64,000 nt of DNA from Agrococcus casei LMG 22410 (GTDB taxonomy: Bacteria > Actinomycetota > Actinomycetes > Actinomycetales > Microbacteriaceae), in assembly GCF_900163565.1 (NCBI RefSeq), contig NZ_FUHU01000045.1, forward strand, positions 62,001 through 126,000, written 5' to 3'. The position numbers and the translations under genes are program-made. A model generated the notes under the pieces. It was not told the origin of the DNA, made no database searches, and saw nothing but the letters and a program-made list of their open reading frames with translations. Shown piece by piece: positions 61,178 to 64,000 of the stretch. The stretch's first letter is position 1. Every line of letters starts with the position of its first letter.

Positions 61178-62455
61178 TCATCTTCGGATTGCCCTGACTG
61201 CTTTCCATTTCTGGGTTTCGGGATCCTGGGTCATCTTCAGGCGTTCGAGATGCACTTGATGGTGGTGGAAGTTGCAGAGGTTGACGCCGTTGTCGAGGTC
61301 GGTTCTGCCGCCGGCTGACCAGTGTTGTATGTGGTGCGCTTCTGTCCAGACTGACGGGATCGTGCATCCGTCTGTCGCACAAGTGGGGTATGCGACGTTC
61401 AGTGCCTTGCGTTGCGAGGGCGAGAACAACCGCTGTGACCGGCCGAGCTTGAGGACGTTGCCGGTGTCGTCGGTGATGGCCGCCTGTACGGCGCCATTGC
61501 AGATGATGCGTGAGACCTCTGCGACCGGTACGAACTCCTGCGTGCGGCTGACGCGTGCGAGTGCGGGTGCACGGTCTGCGAACTTGTGGACTTCACTGAC
61601 GGGCACGGTGACGAGCAGCGTCGGTGCTGCTCCGCCTTGGGTGCTGGAGTCTTTGGTCTTTGCGGCGGTGGTGAAGGCGCGGACGAGGGCGTCGGCCATC
61701 TTCTGCTTGCGGGTGCGCATGTCGATCTCAGGGTTGCCTTCGGGTGCTGAGAGGCGGGTGCGGGGTGCGGCGTTGGCGTCGAGGAACTGCTTCACCGCCG
61801 CACCATCGGTTGCCGTGAGCAGCGCGTTGAGGGCGACCATGCCGTCGTCTTGCACCCACGCGGAGCATTCGCGACGTGCCTGCTGCTGTGCAGCCTGCAG
61901 CTCGACCTGCTCAGGATCGTGCACGGCGAACCAGCCGCGGATGCTGTCGCGCAGGGATTCGGGGCTCCAGGGCTGACTGGAGTCTTGCCCCTCGGCGAAC
62001 GCGACCGCGCTGCGATCAGCGACAGCAAGGAACTCGGCGTCGTAGTGATTGCGCTGCCGGTCGAACTCGCGCGTGATGATGATCGCCTGCTGGGACGACA
62101 CCGTGCCTGCTTCGATGGCTTCGGCAAGCACCGGGTATTCGCGGTGCTGCAACAGCTTGCCGAGTCGCACGTAGGCGTCTGCCTGCCCCTTCGCGAACCC
62201 GACTTCATGCTGAAGCAATGTTGCTGTCGATGAGTACCGGAGGTCTTTCGCGACACTCGACAGTGTCGAGCCGGAGTGTTCAAGCACCTGCGCAAACCTG
62301 GCCAGATGCGCCTGATGCTGCAACGCGAACTCCGTCATCGCGTTGAGGGTCGCGAACCGGTCACCGGTGGAGCATGAGCTGAAGTCGTCGAAGGCGGCGT
62401 CGAACACCTGGGCAGCCTCAGCGGTCAGTTGCTGAATCGCGGTTGCGGTGCTCAT
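61178..62455 (-). CDS. DUF222/13E12-family HNH endonuclease
   Basis: A 425-residue protein: an N-terminal DUF222 (13E12 repeat) domain of about 330 residues, rich in Gln, followed by a C-terminal HNH nuclease domain with CATDGCTIPSVWTEAHHIQ, GGRTDLDNGVNLC and FHHHQVH (metal and catalytic His plus a zinc-type Cys set). Such genes are often present in many copies in actinobacteria and behave as selfish or mobile elements. ATG 62455 has an excellent AAGGAGGTGAG site; an upstream extension to 62626 lacks family similarity. It lies between two direct copies of a structured repeat. Confidence 0.88.
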   Translation of the reverse strand: MSTATAIQQLTAEAAQVFDAAFDDFSSCSTGDRFATLNAMTEFALQHQAHLARFAQVLEHSGSTLSSVAKDLRYSSTATLLQHEVGFAKGQADAYVRLGKLLQHREYPVLAEAIEAGTVSSQQAIIITREFDRQRNHYDAEFLAVADRSAVAFAEGQDSSQPWSPESLRDSIRGWFAVHDPEQVELQAAQQQARRECSAWVQDDGMVALNALLTATDGAAVKQFLDANAAPRTRLSAPEGNPEIDMRTRKQKMADALVRAFTTAAKTKDSSTQGGAAPTLLVTVPVSEVHKFADRAPALARVSRTQEFVPVAEVSRIICNGAVQAAITDDTGNVLKLGRSQRLFSPSQRKALNVAYPTCATDGCTIPSVWTEAHHIQHWSAGGRTDLDNGVNLCNFHHHQVHLERLKMTQDPETQKWKAVRAIRR

Positions 62456-62609
62456 GCTCACCTCCTTCGTTAGAACGAATCTACTACGCACTACTGACAC
62501 GAGATCCGAGAATCGGCCCCTGTGGAAAAGAAATCCTGTGGAGAGCAACCGAAAGGCAGTCGGTGACTGCTCTAGGAATCTGCCGTTCGCCGTGCGATGT
62601 GCAGCCACG
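62456..62609. other. Non-coding stretch upstream of the HNH gene
   Basis: Holds the HNH gene's ribosome binding site (AAGGAGGTGAG on the minus strand just above 62455) and presumably its promoter. No other convincing gene; open frames here have no recognisable similarity. Confidence 0.5.
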
Positions 62610-62825
62610 CTCGCCATCGGCCACAAAGACTGTGGGGGAGTCGAAGGTCACGAGCTCGCCGTCTTCATGTGTGACCTGTACCAAGTCTTCGACGTCTCCG
62701 ACTCCTGGAACCTGCACGACTCGGTGGCTGGCAGCCTTCGTCCACCGCTCCCAAGCGCGATCCTCTGGTCGTCTGGCCTCGAACACGAGTGTGCCACCGG
62801 GGCGAAGCGCGTTGCGCGCGGCCTG
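62610..62825 (-). pseudogene. Remnant of a SAM-dependent methyltransferase gene
   Basis: Reading on the minus strand from 62825, about 72 residues resemble the middle of a class I methyltransferase: AARNALRPGGTLVFEARRPE, DRAWERWTKAASHRVVQVPG, VGDVEDLVQVTHEDGELVTF and SPTVFVADGE. An in-frame TGA lies immediately before, no SAM-binding motif I is found upstream, and after VADGE similarity stops. So both ends are lost. It sits between the HNH gene and repeat copy 2. Family assignment is from memory of related proteins and needs a search. Confidence 0.5.
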
Positions 62826-62894
62826 TCAAGAGCAGTGCGAACGTGCCTGTTCTGCATTCGATGAGGAGGACGCGTCAGATCCGGCGAGAATTGC

Positions 62895-62997
62895 GGTGCA
62901 CGAGATGCCGGAAAGCGCACGCTTGTGCACCAGAAGCCGCAGGTTCTGCGGTTCCTGGTGACATTGCGGTTTCTCGTGACGCGGGCGGCGTCACGGG
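62895..62997. repeat. Structured repeat element, copy 2
   Basis: Direct repeat of 61055-61158, starting 1840 bp further on. GGTGCAC (62895-62901)/GTGCACC (62925-62931), CCGCAG-gtt-CTGCGG, and GTGACGC (62976-62982)/GCGTCAC (62988-62994) are all kept, while the loops differ. Confidence 0.8.
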
Positions 62998-62999
62998 CT

Positions 63000-63029
63000 C
63001 AGCCAAGCCCGACCCAGCCAAGCCCGACC
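63000..63029. repeat. Two tandem copies of a 15-bp unit beside thrC
   Basis: CAGCCAAGCCCGACC occurs twice in perfect tandem (63000-63014, 63015-63029), between repeat copy 2 and the thrC stop. Replication slippage is the simplest origin. Confidence 0.8.
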
Positions 63030-63033
63030 CAGA

Positions 63034-64000
63034 TCAGCTCAGCGCATTCTCGGCAATGTACGCGCGCAACGCCTCTTCGTCGTTGGCCATCTTCACGACG
63101 TGCTGGGGTGCGTCGAGCAGCTTGGCGAGCTCGGCCGGCACCTCAGGGGCAACACCTGCAGCCTCACGCACGATCTCGGCGAACTTGGCCGGCTTGGCAG
63201 TCTCGAGAACGAGCATCGGCACGCCAGCTTCGACGTGCTCTCGCGCAACCTTGACTCCGTCGGCCGTGTGCGGGTCGAGCAGCACACCAGTCGAACGGTA
63301 GACGTCGCCGATTGTCGCGATGCGGTCGTCGTGACGGCTTGTTCCGCTGGCGAAGCCGTACTTGTTGTGCAGGTCGTCGAGGTGCTCGCTGAGGTCGAGC
63401 TCGCCGGTGTCGTCGAGCTGCTTCCAGACAGCGCTGAGCTTCTCGGGGTCGCGCCCCAGCAGCTCGAAGATGAAGCGCTCGATGTTCGAGGCGCGCGAGA
63501 TGTCCATGGAGGGGCTGCTCGTCGCGTGCGTCTCGGCGGATGCGCGGGGCCGGTACGCACCCGTGCGGAAGAACTCGTCGAGCACATTGTTCTCGTTTGC
63601 GGCCAGCACGAGGCGGCGGATCGGCACACCCATCTGCTGGGCGAAGTGGCCGGCCAGGATATTGCCGAAGTTGCCGCTGGGCACCGTGACTGAGAACTCG
63701 AAGGACTCACGCTGGTCGTCGCTGAGCGCATCCGTCAGACGAAGGTACGCCCAGAAGTAGTAGACAGACTGGGCGGTGACGCGTCCGAGGTTGATGGAGT
63801 TGACGGCGCCGATCGAGTGGCGCTTCTTGAACTCGAGGTCGGTTGCGAGTGCCTTGAGGTGGGCTTGGGCGTCGTCGAAGACGCCTTCCATGGCGATGTT
63901 GTGGATGGTCGGCTCGGTCAGCGAGTACATCTGCGCGCGCTGGAACGGGCTCATGCGCCCCTGTGGCGAGAGCATGAAGACGGCGACGTTGGGCTTGTCG
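63034..64000 (-). CDS. thrC: Threonine synthase, C-terminal part (continues beyond the window)
   Basis: Last step of threonine synthesis: PLP-dependent conversion of O-phosphohomoserine to threonine. The visible 321 codons include DKPNVAVFMLSPQGRMSPFQRAQM, SINLGRVTAQSVYYFWAYL, the PLP-phosphate loop VTVPSGNFGNILAGH, NNVLDEFFRTGAYRP and SPSMDISRASNIERFIFELLGRD. These mark the long (E. coli/yeast THR4-like) form rather than the short actinobacterial one. The frame is open to base 64000, so the N-terminal part with the PLP lysine lies outside. Confidence 0.95.
   Translation of the reverse strand, partial: DKPNVAVFMLSPQGRMSPFQRAQMYSLTEPTIHNIAMEGVFDDAQAHLKALATDLEFKKRHSIGAVNSINLGRVTAQSVYYFWAYLRLTDALSDDQRESFEFSVTVPSGNFGNILAGHFAQQMGVPIRRLVLAANENNVLDEFFRTGAYRPRASAETHATSSPSMDISRASNIERFIFELLGRDPEKLSAVWKQLDDTGELDLSEHLDDLHNKYGFASGTSRHDDRIATIGDVYRSTGVLLDPHTADGVKVAREHVEAGVPMLVLETAKPAKFAEIVREAAGVAPEVPAELAKLLDAPQHVVKMANDEEALRAYIAENALS

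Noticed and set aside
61055-62997. CRISPR array or insertion sequence
   Set aside because: Only two widely spaced repeat copies, no spacers, no transposase, and no terminal inverted repeats or target duplication could be shown.

Overview
The window is about two thirds G+C, with third codon positions almost always G or C. It carries a complete 16S-23S-5S rRNA operon of actinobacterial type with no tRNA in the spacer. Gene content and order fit an actinobacterium, most likely family Microbacteriaceae; I do not name a genus. Much of it follows the ancestral actinobacterial backbone known from Mycobacterium tuberculosis (Rv1641 to Rv1713): infC-rpmI-rplT-rRNA methyltransferase, pheST, the arg cluster, tyrS, an Rv1691-like protein, a HAD phosphatase, an Rv1693-like small protein, tlyA, nadK, recN, pyrG, nudix, xerD, then parA-scpA-scpB-rluB-cmk-der. 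Lineage-specific blocks are set into this backbone.

Layout. 1-2460: translation genes (infC truncated at the window edge, with a very long Lys/Ala/Pro tail). 2574-5897: gluABCD-type glutamate ABC importer. 5966-9463: pheST. 9472-16359: argC-argJ-argB, then an RclA-like flavin disulfide reductase where argD is usually found, then argF and argH; argD, argR and argG are not in the window. 16472-17571: a membrane protein and a SatD-like HTH protein on the minus strand, with twin inverted repeats at their promoter. 17726-19021: tyrS. 19249-24990: rrn operon, driven by four promoters spaced exactly 83 bp apart. 25053-32059: a repeat-rich TPR-like protein, HAD phosphatase, a compact APH-type kinase on the other strand, a 43-residue protein, tlyA, nadK and recN. 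32103-35226: pyrG, nudix, xerD. 35300-38257: a large secreted, sortase-anchored nuclease. 38316-43927 (minus): methionine operon patB-metY-metF-metE. 44068-50671: ParA, condensin subunits ScpA/ScpB, RluB, TyrA, Cmk and Der in one tight run. 50688-52664 (minus): MFS exporter, ClpS and a DUF2017 protein. 52772-56946: FMN reductase, long-form GAPDH, pyridoxal kinase and a PLP aminotransferase. 57126-59748: a second polar amino-acid ABC importer whose ATPase gene has an in-frame amber codon. 59745-60984: a DinB-like protein and an F420/NADP-type dinucleotide oxidoreductase. 61055-62997: an HNH/DUF222 gene and a methyltransferase remnant lying between two copies of a structured ~104-bp element. 63034-64000: 3' part of thrC.

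Regulation. Many start codons lie 5-8 nt after a TAnnnT hexamer, which suggests leaderless transcripts (pheS, the RclA-like gene, argF, tyrS, the APH-like gene, the small gene before tlyA, pyrG, parA, the MFS gene, the DinB-like gene, the oxidoreductase). Inside operons, 1-4 nt stop/start overlaps are the rule.

Most of the window is ordinary core genome. The parts most worth a second look are the 83-bp rrn promoter array, the amber codon in the ABC ATPase, the repeat-flanked HNH locus, the RclA-like gene inside the arginine cluster, the shortened APH, the repetitive TPR-like protein, the twin operator before the SatD-like gene and an apparent excess of the octamer GCGGATGC. I saw no CRISPR array, prophage, transposase or tRNA gene.
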